From the NCBI GenBank assembly GCA_037176725.1, contig JAZBRS010000074.1, positions 67,212,001 through 67,276,000 of the forward strand: a DNA stretch of 64,000 nucleotides. Reading direction: 5' to 3'. Below are positions 51,801 through 64,000 of this stretch, piece by piece. Both the position numbers and the translations under genes were made by a program. Each line of letters starts with the position of its first letter. The stretch's first letter is position 1. This stretch comes from Posidonia oceanica (taxonomy: Eukaryota > Streptophyta > Magnoliopsida > Alismatales > Posidoniaceae). Below the pieces are notes generated by a model, which worked only from the letters and a program-made list of their open reading frames with translations, made no database searches and was not told the origin of the DNA.

Positions 51801-54800
51801 CCTATCCTTTCCGATCGATAAGTCCGTAACTTATCATCCAACCTTTGTTGTCGATGGTTCCGAAACCTATACATTTCGGTCGATAAGTCCGGAACTTATC
51901 ATCCAACCTTTGCTGTCGATGGGTCCAAAACCTATCCTTCCCGGTCGATAAGTCCGTAACTTATCATCCAACCTTTGCGGTCGATGGGTCCGCAACCTAT
52001 CCTTTCCAGTCGATTAGTCCGATACTTATCATCCAACCTTTGCGGTCGATGGGTCCGAAACCTATCCTATCCGGTCGATAAGTCCGTAACTTATCATCCA
52101 ACCTTTGCGGTCGATGGGTCCGAAACCTATCCTTTCCGGTCGATAAGTCCGTAACTTATCATCCAACCTCTGCGGTCGATGAGTCCGAAACCTATCCTTT
52201 CCGGTCGATAACTACGTAACTTATCATCCAACCTTTGCGGTCGTTGGGTCCGAAACCTATCCTTTCCGGTCGATAAGTCCATAACATATCATCCAACTTT
52301 TGCGGTCGTTGGGTTCGAAACCGATCCTATCCGGTCGATAAGTCAGAAATTTATCATCCAACCTTTGCGGTCGATGGGTCCAAAACCTACACTTTCCGGT
52401 CGATAAGTCCGTAACTTATCATCCAACCTTTGCGGTCGATCGGTCCGAAACCTATCCTTTCCGGTCGATAAGTCCGTAACTTATCATCCAACCATTGTGG
52501 TCGATGGGTCCGAAACCTATCCTTTCCGATCGATAAGTCCGTAACTTATCATCCAACCTTTGCTGTCGATGGGTCCGAAACCTATACTTTCCGGTCGATA
52601 AGCCCTAAACTTATCATCCAACCTTTGCAGTCGATGGGTCCAAAACCTATCCTTTCCGGTCGATAAGTCCGTAACTTATCATCCAACCATTGCGGTCGAT
52701 GGGTCCGCAACCTATCCTTTCCAGTCGATAAGTCCGATACTTATCATCCAACCATTGCGGTCGATGGGTCCGATACCTATCCTTTCCGGTTGATAAGTCC
52801 GTAACTTATCATCGAACCTTTGCGGTCGATAGGTCCGAAACCTATCCTTTCCGGTCGATACGTCCGTAACTTATCATCCAACCTTTGCGGTCGATGGGTT
52901 CAAAACCTATCCTTTCTAGTCGATAAGTCTGTAATTTTTCATCCAACCTTTGCGGTCGATGGGTCCGAAACCTATCCTTTCCGGTCGATTAGTCCGTAAC
53001 TTATCATCCAACCTTTGCGGTCGATAGGTCCGAAACCTATCCTTCCCAGTCGATATGTCCGAAACTTATCATCCAACCTTTGCTGTCGATGGGTCCAAAA
53101 CCTATCCTTTCCGGCCGATAAGTCCGTAACTTATCATCCAACCTTTGCGGTCGATGGGTCCGCATCCTATCCTTTCCAGTCGATAAGTCCGATACTTATC
53201 ATCCAACCTTTGCGGTCGATGGGTCCGAAACCTATCCTATCCGGTTGATAAGTCCGTAACTTATCATCCAACCTTTGCGGTCGATAGGTCCGAAACCTAT
53301 CCTTTCCGGTCGAAAAGTCCGTAACTTATCATCCAACCTTTGTGGTCGATGGGTTCGAAACCTATACTTTCTAGTCGATTAGTACGTAACTTATAATCCA
53401 ACCTTTGCTGTCGACGGGTCCGAAACCTATCCTTTCCGGTGGATAAGTCCGTAATTTATCATCCAACCTTCGCAGTCGATGGGTCTGAAACCTATCCTTT
53501 CCGGTCGATAAGTCCGTAATTTATCATCCAACCTTTGCGGTCGATGGGTCCGAAACCTATCCTTTCCAGTTGATAAGTCCGTAACTTGTCATCCAACCTT
53601 TGCGGTCGACGGGTCCGAAACCTATCCTTTCCGGTCGATAAGTCCGTAATTTATCATCCAACCTTTGCGGTCGATGGGTCCGAAACCTATCCATTCCGGT
53701 TGATAAGTCCGTAACTTATCATCCAACCTTTGCGGTCGATAGGTCCGAAACCTATCCTTTCCGGTCGATAAGTCCGTAACTTTTCATCCAACCCTTGCTG
53801 TCGATGGGTTCGAAACCAATCCTTTCTTGTCGATAAGTCCGTAACTTATCATCCAGCCTTTGCGGTCGACGGGTCCGAAACCTATCATTTCTGGTCGATA
53901 AGTCCGTAATTTTTCATCCAACCTTTGCAGTCGATGGGTCCGAAACCAATCCTTTCCGGTTGATAAGTCAGTAACTCTTCATCCAACCTTTGCGGTCGAT
54001 GGGTCCGAAACCTATCATTTCCAATCGATAAGTCCGTAACTTATCATCCAACCTTTGCGGTCGACGGGTCCGAAACCTATCCTTTCCGGTCGATAAGTCC
54101 GTAATTTATCATCCAACCATTGCGGTCGATGGGTCCGAAGCCTATCCTTTCCGGTCGTTAAGTCCATAATTTATCATCCAACCGTTGCGGTCGATGGGTC
54201 TGAAAACTATCCTTTCCGGTCGATAAGTCCGTAACTCATCATCCATCCTTTGCGGTTGATGGGTCCGAAAGCTATCCTTTCCGGTCGATAAGTCCGTAAC
54301 ATATCATCCAACCTTTGCGGTCGTTGGTTTCGGAAACTATCCTTTCCGGTCGGTAAGTCCGTAACTTATCATCCAACCTTTGCGGTCGTTGGGTCCGAAA
54401 CCTATCCTTTCCGGTCGATAAGCCTGAAAATTATAATCCAACCTTTGTGGTCGATGGGTCCCAAACCTATCCTTTCCGGTCGATAAGTCCGTAACTTATC
54501 ATCCAACCTTTGCGGTCGAAAGGTCCGAAACCTATCCATTCCGATCGATATGTCCGTAACTTATCATCCAACCTTTGCGGACGATGGGTCCGAAACCTAT
54601 CCTTCCGATCGATAAGTCCGTAACTTATCATCCAACCTTTGCGGTCGATGGGTTCAAAACCAATCCTTTCTAGTCGATAAGTCTGTAATTTATCATCCAA
54701 CCTTTGCGGTCGATGGGTCCGAAACCTCTCCTTTCCGGTCGATAAGTCCGTAAACTATCATCCAACCGTTGCTGTCGAAGGGTCCGAATCCTATCCATTC

Positions 54801-56310
54801 CGGTCGATAAGTCCATTACTTATCATCCAACCATTGCGGTCAATGGGTCCGAAACCTATCCTTTCCGGTCGATAAGTCCGAAACTTATCATCCAACCATT
54901 GCGGTCGATGGTTCCGAAACCTATCCTTTCCGATCGATAAGTCCGTAACTTATCATCCAACCTTTGCTGTCGATGGGTCCGAAACCTATACTTTCCGGTC
55001 AATAAGTCCGAAACTTATCATCCAACCAATGCAGTCGTTGGGTCCGAAACCTATCCTTTCCGGTCGATAAGTCCGAAACTTATCAGCCAACATTTGCAGT
55101 CGATAGGTCCGAAACTTATCCTTTCCGGTCGATAAGTCCGAAACTTATCGTCCCACCTTTGCGGTCGATGGGTCCGAAACCTATCCTTTCCGGTCGATAA
55201 GTCCGAAACTTATCATTCATCCTTTGCCGTCGATAGGTCTAAAACCGAACTTTTCCAGTCGATAAGTCCGAAACTTATCCTCCAACCTTTGCGGTCGATG
55301 GGTCCGAAACCTATCCTTTCCGGTAGATAAGTCCGTAACTTATCATCCAACCGTTGCGGTTGATATGTCCGAAACCTATCCTTTCCGGTCGATAAGTAAG
55401 TAACTTATCATCCAACCTTTGCGTTCGATGGGTTCGAAACCTATCCTATCAAGTCGATAAGTCCGTAACGTATCAACCAACCTTTGCGGTCGACGGGTCC
55501 GAAACCTATCTTTTCCGGTCGATAAGTCCGTAATTTATCATCCAACCTTTGCAGTCGATGGGTCCGAAACCTATCCTTTCCGGTGGGTATGTCTGTAACT
55601 CATCATCCAACCATTGCGGTCGATGGGTCCGAAACCTATCCAATCCAGTCGATAAGTCCGTAACTTATCATCCAACCTTTGCGGTTGATGGGTTCAAAAC
55701 CTATCCTATCAAGTCGATTAGTCTGTAATTTATCATCCAACCTTTGCGGTCGATGGGTCTGAAACCTCTCCTTTCGGGTCGATAAGTCCGTAAATTATCA
55801 TCCAACCGTTGCGGTCGATATGTCCGAAACCTATCCTTTCCGGTCGATAAGTCCGAAACTTATCATCCAACCATTGCGGTCGATGGGTCCGAAACCTAAC
55901 CTTTCCGATCGATAAGTCCGTAACTTATCATCCAACCTTTGCTGTCGATGGGTCCGAAACCTATACATTCCGGTCAATACGTCCGAAACTTATCATCCAA
56001 CCTTTGCAGTCGAAGGGTCCGAAACCTATCCTTTCCGGTCGATAAGTCCGAAACTTATCAGCCAACCTTTGCAGTCGATAGGTCCGAAACCTATCCTTTC
56101 CGGTCGATAAGTCCGAAACTTTTCGTCCAACCTTTGCGGTCGATGGGTCCGAAACCTATCCTTTCCGGTCGATAAGTCCGAAACTTATCATCCAACCTTT
56201 GCCGTCGATAGGTCTAAAACCTATCCTTTCCGGTCGATAAGTCCGAAACTTATCATCCAACCTTTGCGGTCGATAGGTACGAAACCTATCCTTTCCGGTC
56301 GATAAGTCCG
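45841..56310 (+). repeat. Domain 2 HOR, copy 2 (10,470 bp)
   Basis: This is a near-perfect copy of 35,371-45,840. Differences I noticed: T/C at 37,030/47,500, T/G at 38,397/48,867 and A/T at 44,081/54,551. The list is from reading and may be incomplete, but many 60-base lines are identical. Both half-unit insertions and both single-base deletions are shared. The match to copy 1 continues about 20 bases past the end, to 56,331, where GCTGTCG gives way to GCGGTCG. Confidence 0.93.
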
Positions 56311-59300
56311 TAACTTAACATCCAACCTTTGCGGTCGATGGGTCCGAAACCTATCCATTCCGGTCGATAAGTCCGTAACTTATCATCCAAACTTTGCGGT
56401 CGATAGGTCCGAAACCTATCCTTTCCGGTCTATATGTCCGTAACTTATCATCCAACCTTTGCGGTCGATGGGTACGAAACCTATCCGTTCCGGTCGATAA
56501 GTCCGTAACTTATCATCCAACCTTTGCGGTCGATGGGTCCGAAACCTATCCTTTAAAGTCGATAAGTCTGAAACTTATTATCCAACCTTTGCAGTCAATG
56601 GGTCCAAAACCTATCCTTTCCGGTCCATAAGTCCGTAACTTATCATCCAACCTTTGCGGTTGATGGGTCCGAAACCTATCCTTTCCAGTCGATAAGTCTG
56701 AAACTTATCTTCCAACATTTGCGGTCGATGGGTCCGAAACCTATCCTCTCCGGTTGATAAGTCCGAAACTTATCATCCAACCGTTGCGGTCGATATGTCC
56801 GAAACCTATCCTTTCCGGTCAATAAGTCCGTAACTTATCATCCAACCTTTGCGTTCGATGGGTTCGAAACCTATCCTTTCAAGTCGATAAGTCCGTAACT
56901 TATCAACCAACCTTTGCGGTCGACGTGTCCGAAACCTATCCTTTCCGGTCGATAAGTCCGTTATTTATCATCCAACCTTTGCAGTCGATGGGTCCGAAAC
57001 CAATCCATTCCGGTCGATAAGACCGTAACCCATCATCCAACCTTTGCGGTCGATGGGTCCGAAACCTATCCTTTCCAGTCGATAAGTCCGAAACTTATCA
57101 TCCAACCTTTGCGGTCGATGGGTCCGAAACCTATCCTTTCCAGTTGATAAGTCCGAAACTTATCATCCAACCTTTGCGGTCGATGGGTCCGAAACCTATA
57201 CTTTCCGATCGATTTGTCTGAAACCTATCATCCAACCTTTGCTGTCGATGGGTCCGAAACCTATACTTTCCGGTCGATTAGTCCGAAACTTATCATCCAA
57301 CCACTGCGATCGATGGGTCCGAAACCAATCCTTTCCGTTCGATAAGTCTGAAACTTATCATACAACCTTTGCGGTCGATAGGTCCGAAACCAATCCTATC
57401 CGGTCGATACGTACGTAACTTATCATCTATCATTTGCGGTCGATGGGTCTGAAACCTATCCTATCCGGTCGATAAGTCCGTAACTTATCATCCAACCTTT
57501 GCGGTCGATGGGTCCGAAACCTATCCTTTCCGGTCGATAAGTCCGTAACTTATCATCAAACCTCTGCGGTCGATGAGTCCGAAACCTATCCTTTCCTGTC
57601 GAGAAGTCCGTAACTTATCATCCAACCTTTGCGGTCATTGGGTCCGAAACCTATCCTTTCCGGTCGATAAGTCCATAACATATCATCCAACCTTTGCGGT
57701 CGTTGGGTTCGAAACCGATCCTATCCGGTCGATAAGTCAGAAACGTATCATCCATCCTTAGCGGTCGATGGGTCCAAAACCAATCCTTTCCAGTCGATAA
57801 GTCCGTAGCTAATCATCCAACCTTTGCGGTTGATCGGTCCGAAACCTATCCTTTCCGGTCGATAAGTCCGTAACTTATCATCCAACAATTGTGGTCGATG
57901 GGTCCGAAACCTTTCCCTCCCGATCGATAAGTCCGTAACTTATCATCCAACCTTTGCTGTCGATGGGTCCAAAACCTATACTTTCCAGTCGATAAGTCCA
58001 AAACTTATCATCCAACCTTTGCTGTCGATGGGTCCAAAACCTATCCTTTCCGGTCGATAAGTCCGTTACTTATCATCCAACCTTTGCAGTCGATGGGTGC
58101 GCAACCTATCCTTTCCAGTCGATTAGTCCGATACTTATCATCCAACCATTGCGGTCGATGGGTCCGAAACCTAATCTTTCCGGTTGATAAGTCCGTAACT
58201 TATCATCGAACCTTTGCGGTCGATAGGTCCGAAACCTATCCTTTCCGGTCGATAAGTCCAATACATATCATCCAACCATTGCAGTCAATGGGTCCGAAAC
58301 CTAACCTTTCCGGTCGATAAGTTCAAAACTTATCATCCAACCGTTGCGGTCGTTGGGTCCGAAACCTATCCTTTCCGATCGATAAGTCCGTAACTTATCA
58401 TCCAAATTTGCTGTCGATGGGTCCGAAACCAATACTTTCTGGTCAATAAGTCCGAAACTAATCATCCAACCAATGCAGTCGATGGGTCCGAAACCTATCC
58501 TTTCTGGTCGATAAGTCCGAAACTTATTAGCCAACCTTTGCAGTCGATAGGTCCGAAACCTATCCTTTCCGGTCGATAAGTCCGAAACTTATCGTCCAAC
58601 CTTTGCGGTCGATGGGTCCGAAACCTATCTTTTCCGGTCGATAAGTCCGAAACTTATCGTCCAACCTTTGCCGTCGATAGGTCTAAAACCTAACCTTTCC
58701 GGTCGATACGTCCGAAACTTATCATCCAACCTTTGTGGTCGATGGGTCCGAAACCTATCCTTTCCGGTTGATAAGTCCGTAACTTATCATCCAACCGTTG
58801 CGGTCGATATGTCCGAAACCTATCCTTTCCGGTCGATAAGTAAGTAACTTATCATCCAACCTTAGCGTTCGATGGGTTCGAAACCTATCCTTTCAAGTCG
58901 ATAAGTCCGTAACTTATCAAACAACCTTTGCGGTCGACGGGTCCGAAACCTATCTTTTCCAGTCGATAAGTCCGTAATTTATCATCCAACCTTTGCTGTC
59001 GATGGGTCCGAAACCTATCCTTTCCGGTCGGTAAGTTCGTAACTCATCATCCAACCTTTGCGGTCGATGGGTCCGAAACCTATCCTTTCCAGTCGATAAG
59101 TCCGTAACTTATCATCCAACCTTTGCGGTCGATGGGTTCAAAACATATCCTTTCTAGTCATTAAGTTTGTAATTTATCATCCAACCATTGCGGTCGATGG
59201 GTCCGAAACCTCTCCTTTCCGGTCAATAAGTCCGTAAATTATCATCCAACCATTGCAGTCAATGAGTCCGAATCCAATCCTTTCCGGTCGATAAGTCCAT

Positions 59301-59819
59301 TACATATCATCCAACCATTGCGGTAAGTGGGTCCGAAACCTATCCTTTCCGGTCTATAAGTCCGAAACTTATCATCCAACCATTGCGGTCGATGGGTCCG
59401 AAACCTATCCTTTCCGATCAATAAGTCCGTAACTTATCATCCAACCTTTGCTGTTGATGGGTCCGAAACCTATACATTCCGGTCAATAAGTCCGAAACTT
59501 ATCATCCAACCTTTGCAGTCGATGGGTCCGAAACCTATCCTTTCCGGTCGATAAGTCCGAAACTTATCAGCCAACCTTTGCGGTCGATAGGTCCGAAACC
59601 TATCCTTTCCGGTCGATAAGTCCGAAACTTATCGTCCAACCTTTGCGGTCGATGGGTCCGAAACCTATACTTTCCGATCGATAAGTCCGAAACTTATCAT
59701 CCAACCTTTGCCGTCGATAGGTCTAAAACCTATCCTTTCCGGTCGATAAGACCGAAACTTATCATCCAACCTTTGCGGTTGATAAGTCCGAAACCTATCC
59801 TTTCCGGTCGATAAGTCCG
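56311..59819 (+). repeat. Domain 3 HOR, unit 1 (3,509 bp)
   Basis: The unit starts at TAACTTAACATCC and equals 54 monomers minus one base (CCAAATTTGC near 58,406). Marker CTTTAAAGTC at 56,551 recurs at 60,060 and 63,440. It has a single GATGAGTCC monomer (57,567 region), unlike unit 2, and a second run of GCAGTCAATG / GCAATG-type monomers in its latter half. Confidence 0.85.
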
Positions 59820-62800
59820 TAACTTAACATCCAACCTTTGCGGTCGATGGGTCCGAAACATATCCTTTCCGGTCGATAAGTCCGTAACTTATCATCCAAC
59901 CTTTGCGGTCGATAGGTCCGAAACCTATCCTTTCCTGTCTATAAGTCCGTAACTTATCATCCAACTTTTGCGGTCGATGGGTACGAAACCTATCCGTTCC
60001 GGCCGATAAGTCCGTAACTTATCATCCAACCTTTGCGGTGGATGGGTCCGAAACCTATCCTTTAAAGTCGATAAGTCTGAAACTTATTATCCAACCTTTG
60101 CGGTCAATGGGTCCAAAACCTATCCTTTCCGGTCCATAAGTCCGTAACTTATCATCCAACCTTTGCGGTCGATGGGTCCGAAACCTATCCTTTCCAGTCG
60201 ATAAGTCCGAAACTTATCATCCAACATTTGCGGTCGATGGGTCCGAAACCTATCCTCTCCGGTTGATAAGTCCGTAACTTATCATCCAACCGTTGCGGTC
60301 GATATGTCCGAAACCTATCCTTTCCGGTCATTAAGTCCGTAACTTATCTTCCAACCTTTGCGTTCGAGGGGCTCGAAACCTATCCTTTCATGTCGATAAG
60401 TCCGTAACTTATCAACCAACCTTTGCGGTCGACGGGTCCGAAGCCTATCCTTTCCGGTCGATAATTCCGTTATTTATCATCCAACCTTTGCAGTCGAAGG
60501 GTCCGAAACCTATCCATTCCGGTCGATAAGTCCGTAACCCATCATCCAACCTTTGCGGTCGATGGGTCCGAAACCTATCCTTTCCAGTCGATAAGTCCGA
60601 AACATATCATCCAACCTTTGCGGTCGATGGGTCCGAAACCTATCCTTTCCAGTCGTTAAGTCCGAAACTTATCATCCAACCTTTGCGGTCGATGGGTCCG
60701 AAACCTATACTTTCCGATCGATTTGTCTGAAACTTATCATCCAACCATTGCGGTCGATGGGTCCGAAACCTATACTTTCCAGTCGATTAGTCCGAAACTT
60801 ATCATCCAACCACTGCGATCGATGGGTCCGAAACCAATCCTTTTCGTTCGATAAGTCTGAAACTTATCATACAACCTTTGCGGTCGATAGGTCCGAAACC
60901 AATCCTATCCGGTCGATACGTACGTAACTTATCATCAAACATTTGCTGTCGATGGGTCCGAAACCTATCCTATCCGGTCGATAAGTCCGTAACTTACCAT
61001 CCAACCTTTGCGGTCGATGGGTCCGAAACCTATCCTTTCCGGTCGATAAGTCCGTAACTTATCAACCAACCTCTGCGGTCGATGAGTCCGAAACCTATCC
61101 TTTCCGGTCGATAAGTCCGTAACTTATCATCCAACCTTTGCGGTCGTTGGGTCCGAAACCTATCCTTTCCAGTCGATAAGTCCATAACATATCATCCAAC
61201 CTTTGCGGTCGTTGGGTTCGAAACCGATCCTATCCGGTCGATAAGTCAGATACTTATCATCCAACCTTTGCGGTCGATGGGTCCAAAACCTATCCTTTCC
61301 GGTCGATAAATCTGTAACTTATCATCCAACCTTTGCGGTCGATCGGTCCGAAACCTATCCTTTCCTGTCGATAAGTCCGTAACTTATCATCCAACCATTG
61401 TGGTCGATGGGTCCGAAACCTATCCTTTCCGATCGATAAGTCCGTAACTTATCATCCAACCTTTGTTGTCGATGGGTCCGAAATCTATACATTTCGGTCG
61501 ATAAGTCCAAAACTTATCATCCAACCTTTGCTGTCGATGGGTCCAAAACCTATCCTTCCCGGTCGATAAGTCCGTAACTTATCATCCAACCTTTGCGGTC
61601 GATGGGTCCGCAACCTATCCTTTCCAGTCGATTAGTCCGATACTTATCATCCAACCTTTGCGGTCGATGGGTCCGAAACCTATCCTATCCGGTCGATAAG
61701 TCCGTAACTTATCATCCAACCATTGTGGTCGATGGGTCCGAAACCTATCCTTTCCGGTCGATATGTCCGTAACTTATCATCCAACCTCTGCGGTCGATGA
61801 GTCCGAAACCTATCCTTTCCGGTCGATAACTACGTAACTTATCATCCAACCTTTGCGGTCGTTGGGTCCGAAACCTATCCTTTCCGGTCGATAAGTCCAT
61901 AACATATCATCCAACCTTTGCGGTCGTTGGGTTCGAAACCGATCCTATCCGGTCGATAAGTCAGAAATTTATCATCCAACCTTTGCGGTCGATGGGTCCA
62001 AAACCTATACTTTCCGGTCGATAAGTCCGTAACTTATCATCCAACCTTTGCGGTCGATCGGTCCGAAACCTATCCTTTCCGGTCGATAAGTCCGTAACTT
62101 ATCATCCAACCATTGTGGTCGATGGGTCCGAAACCTATCCTTTCCGATCGATAAGTCCGTAACTTATCATCCAACCTTTGCTGTCGATGGGTCCGAAACC
62201 TATACTTTCCGGTCGATAAGTCCAACACTTATCATCCAACCTTTGCAGTCGATGGGTCCGAAACCTATCCTTTCCGGTCGATAAGTCCGTAACTTATCAT
62301 CCATCCTTTGCAGTCGATGGGTCCGCAACCTATCCTTTCCAGTCGATAAGTCCTATACTTATCATCCAACCATTGCGGTCGATGGGTCCGATACCTAACC
62401 TTTCCGGTTGATAAGTCCGTAACTTATCATCGAACCTTTGCGGTCGATAGGTCCGAAACCTATCCTTTCCGGTCGATACGTCCGTAACTTATCATCCAAC
62501 CTTTGCGGTCGATGGGTTCAAAACCTATCCTTTCTAGTCGATAAGTCTGTAATTTGTCATCCAACCTTTGCGGTCGATGGGTCCGAAACCTCTCCTTTCC
62601 GGTCGATAAGTCCGTAAATTACCATCCAACCTTTGCTGTCGATGGGTCCGAATCCTATCCTTTCTGGTCGATAAGTCCATTACTTATCATCCAACCATTG
62701 CGGTCAGTGGGTCCAAAACCGATCCTTTTCAGTCGATAAGTCCGAAACTTATCATCCAACCGTTGCGGTCGATGGGTCCGAAACCTATCCTTTCCGTTCG

Positions 62801-63199
62801 ATAAGTACGTAACTTATCATCCAACCTTTGCTGTCGATGGGTCCGAAACCTATACATTCCGGTCAATATGTCCGAAACTTATCTTCCAACCTTTGCAGTC
62901 GATGGGTCCGAAACCTATCCTTTCTGGTCGATAAATCCGAAACTTATCAGCCAACCTTTGCAGTCGATAGGTCCGAAACCTATCCTTTCCGGTCGATAAG
63001 TCCGAAACTTATCGTCCAACCTTTGCGGTCGATGGGTCTGAAACCTATCCTTTCCGGTCGATAAGTCCGAAACTTATCATCCAACCTTTGCCGTCGATCG
63101 GTCTAAAACCTATCCTTTCCGGTCGATAAGTCCGAAACTTATCATCCAACCGTTGCGGTCGATAGGTCCGAAACCTATCCTTTCCGGTCGATAAGTCCG
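59820..63199 (+). repeat. Domain 3 HOR, unit 2 (3,380 bp)
   Basis: It is exactly 52 monomers long, from one TAACTTAACATCC start to the next. It carries the 715-bp doubling (61,074 and 61,789) in common with domain 2. Base for base it is closer to 39,870-45,840 than to unit 1 over its first half, for example the shared GGCCGATAAG and GGTACGAAACC run. Confidence 0.85.
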
Positions 63200-64000
63200 T
63201 AACTTAACATCCAACCTTTGCGGTCGAAGGGTCCGAAACCTATCCTTTCCGGTCGATAAGTCCGTAACTTATCATCCAACCTTTGCGGTCGATAGGTCCG
63301 AAACCTATCCTTTCCGGTCTATAAGTCCGTAACTTATCATCCAACCTTTGCGGTCGATGGGTACGAAACCTATCCATTCCGGTCGATAAGTCCGTAACTT
63401 ATCATCCAACCTTTGCGGTCGATGGGTCCGAAACCTTTCCTTTAAAGTCGATAAGTCTGAAACTTATTATCCAACCTTTGCGGTCAATGGGTCCAAAACC
63501 TATCCTTTCTGGTCCATAAGTCCGTAACTTATCATCCAACCTTTGCGGTCGATGGGTCCGAAACCTATCCTTTCCAGTCAATATGTCCGAAACTTATCAT
63601 CCAACATTTGCGGTCGATGGGTCCGAAACCTATCCTCTCCGGTTGATAAGTCCGTAACTTATCATCCAACCGTTGCGGTCGATATGTCCGAAACCAATCC
63701 TTTCCGGTCAATAAGTCCGTAACTTATCATCCAACCTTTGCGTTCGATGGGTTCGAAACCTATCCTTTCAAGTCGATAAGTCCGTAACTTATCAACCAAC
63801 CTTTGCGGTCGACGGGTCCGAAGCCTATCCTTTCCGGTCGATAAGTCCGTTAATTATCATCCAACCTTTGCAGTCGATGGGTCCGAAACCTATCCATTCC
63901 GGTCGATAAGTACGAAACCCATCATCCAACCTTTGCGGTCGATGGGTCCGAAACCTATCCTTTCCAGTCGATAAGTCCGAAACTTATCATCCAACCTTTG
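63200..64000 (+). repeat. Domain 3 HOR, unit 3 (partial)
   Basis: It begins with the same TAACTTAACATCC monomer and follows units 1 and 2 through GGTACG, CTTTAAAGTC, GGTTGATAAG, GATATGTCC, TTCGATGGGTTCG and GACGGGTCC in order. The window ends inside it. Confidence 0.85.

Larger units (their letters stand above)
1..64000 (+). repeat. 65-bp satellite array, entire window
   Basis: Recurrent landmarks such as TCCTTTCC, GGTCGAT and CATCCAACC return every 65 bases from the first to the last base of the window, always in the same orientation. The consensus has A14 T19 C19 G13 and six CpG dinucleotides (expected about 3.8 from composition). I found no stretch that departs from this pattern: no gene, no insertion element, no inverted block and no simple-sequence tract. 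Arrays of this kind are known from centromeric, pericentromeric and subtelomeric heterochromatin of eukaryotes; which one this is cannot be seen here. The strand sign is arbitrary and only records that all monomers agree. Both ends of the array lie outside the window. Confidence 0.98.

Noticed and set aside
35371..56310. Retrotransposon with long terminal repeats (two near-identical 10.47 kb copies)
   Set aside because: The copies are adjacent, are made wholly of the 65-bp repeat, and have no coding region, primer site or target duplication.
1..64000. CRISPR array (direct repeats of 29-36 bp at regular spacing)
   Set aside because: There are no unique spacers: the sequence between repeats is itself the other half of the satellite monomer. 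There is no cas gene or leader either.
1..64000. CENP-B box (core TTCG...A..CGGG)
   Set aside because: TTCG occurs in the GCGTTCGATGGGTTCG subtype, but the required A and CGGG do not follow at the right spacing on either strand as far as I could read.
1..64000. Telomeric or simple-sequence repeat
   Set aside because: The period is 65 bp with no short G-rich unit, and no telomere-type motif runs were seen.

Overview
The whole 64 kb window is one uninterrupted satellite DNA array. I see no protein-coding gene, RNA gene, transposon or unique sequence anywhere in it. The array runs off both ends of the window and all monomers (about 985) lie head-to-tail in the same orientation. An array of this size, built from higher-order repeats (HORs), points to a eukaryotic nuclear genome in a heterochromatic setting such as a (peri)centromere or subtelomere. 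The species and chromosomal position cannot be read from the sequence.

The basic unit is 65 bp, about 49% G+C (A14 T19 C19 G13 on this strand). An exact consensus copy lies at 32554-32618. The monomer is itself an old dimer: a 36-bp half (A) and a 29-bp half (B) match at 24 of 29 aligned positions, and A carries 7 extra bases at its end. Each half is centred on a short inverted repeat: GATAAGT-N5-ACTTATC in A, and GATRGGT-N5-ACCTATC in B.

Three HOR domains can be separated by following marker variants. Domain 1 (1 to about 35,780) holds a partial, two complete and another partial copy of an 11.5-11.8 kb super-repeat, with a 3.4 kb block tandemly doubled at about 7,251-14,126. Domain 2 (35,371-56,310) is two tandem copies of exactly 10,470 bp that are almost identical; only three differences were spotted by eye. 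Domain 3 (56,311-64,000) is a 3.4-3.5 kb HOR in units of 3,509, 3,380 and at least 801 bp. Domains 2 and 3 share variant order with domain 1, so all derive from a common template. The first 410 bp of domain 2 is also the tail of domain 1, so that junction was itself copied.

Change in length is strikingly quantised. The long offsets I measured are reproduced exactly by whole 65-bp monomers, supernumerary 36-bp or 29-bp halves, and a few single-base deletions. This fits unequal exchange or replication slippage in register with the monomer or its halves. Reading frames of up to 155 codons occur on both strands, but 65 is not a multiple of 3 and the frames are by-products of the repeat.
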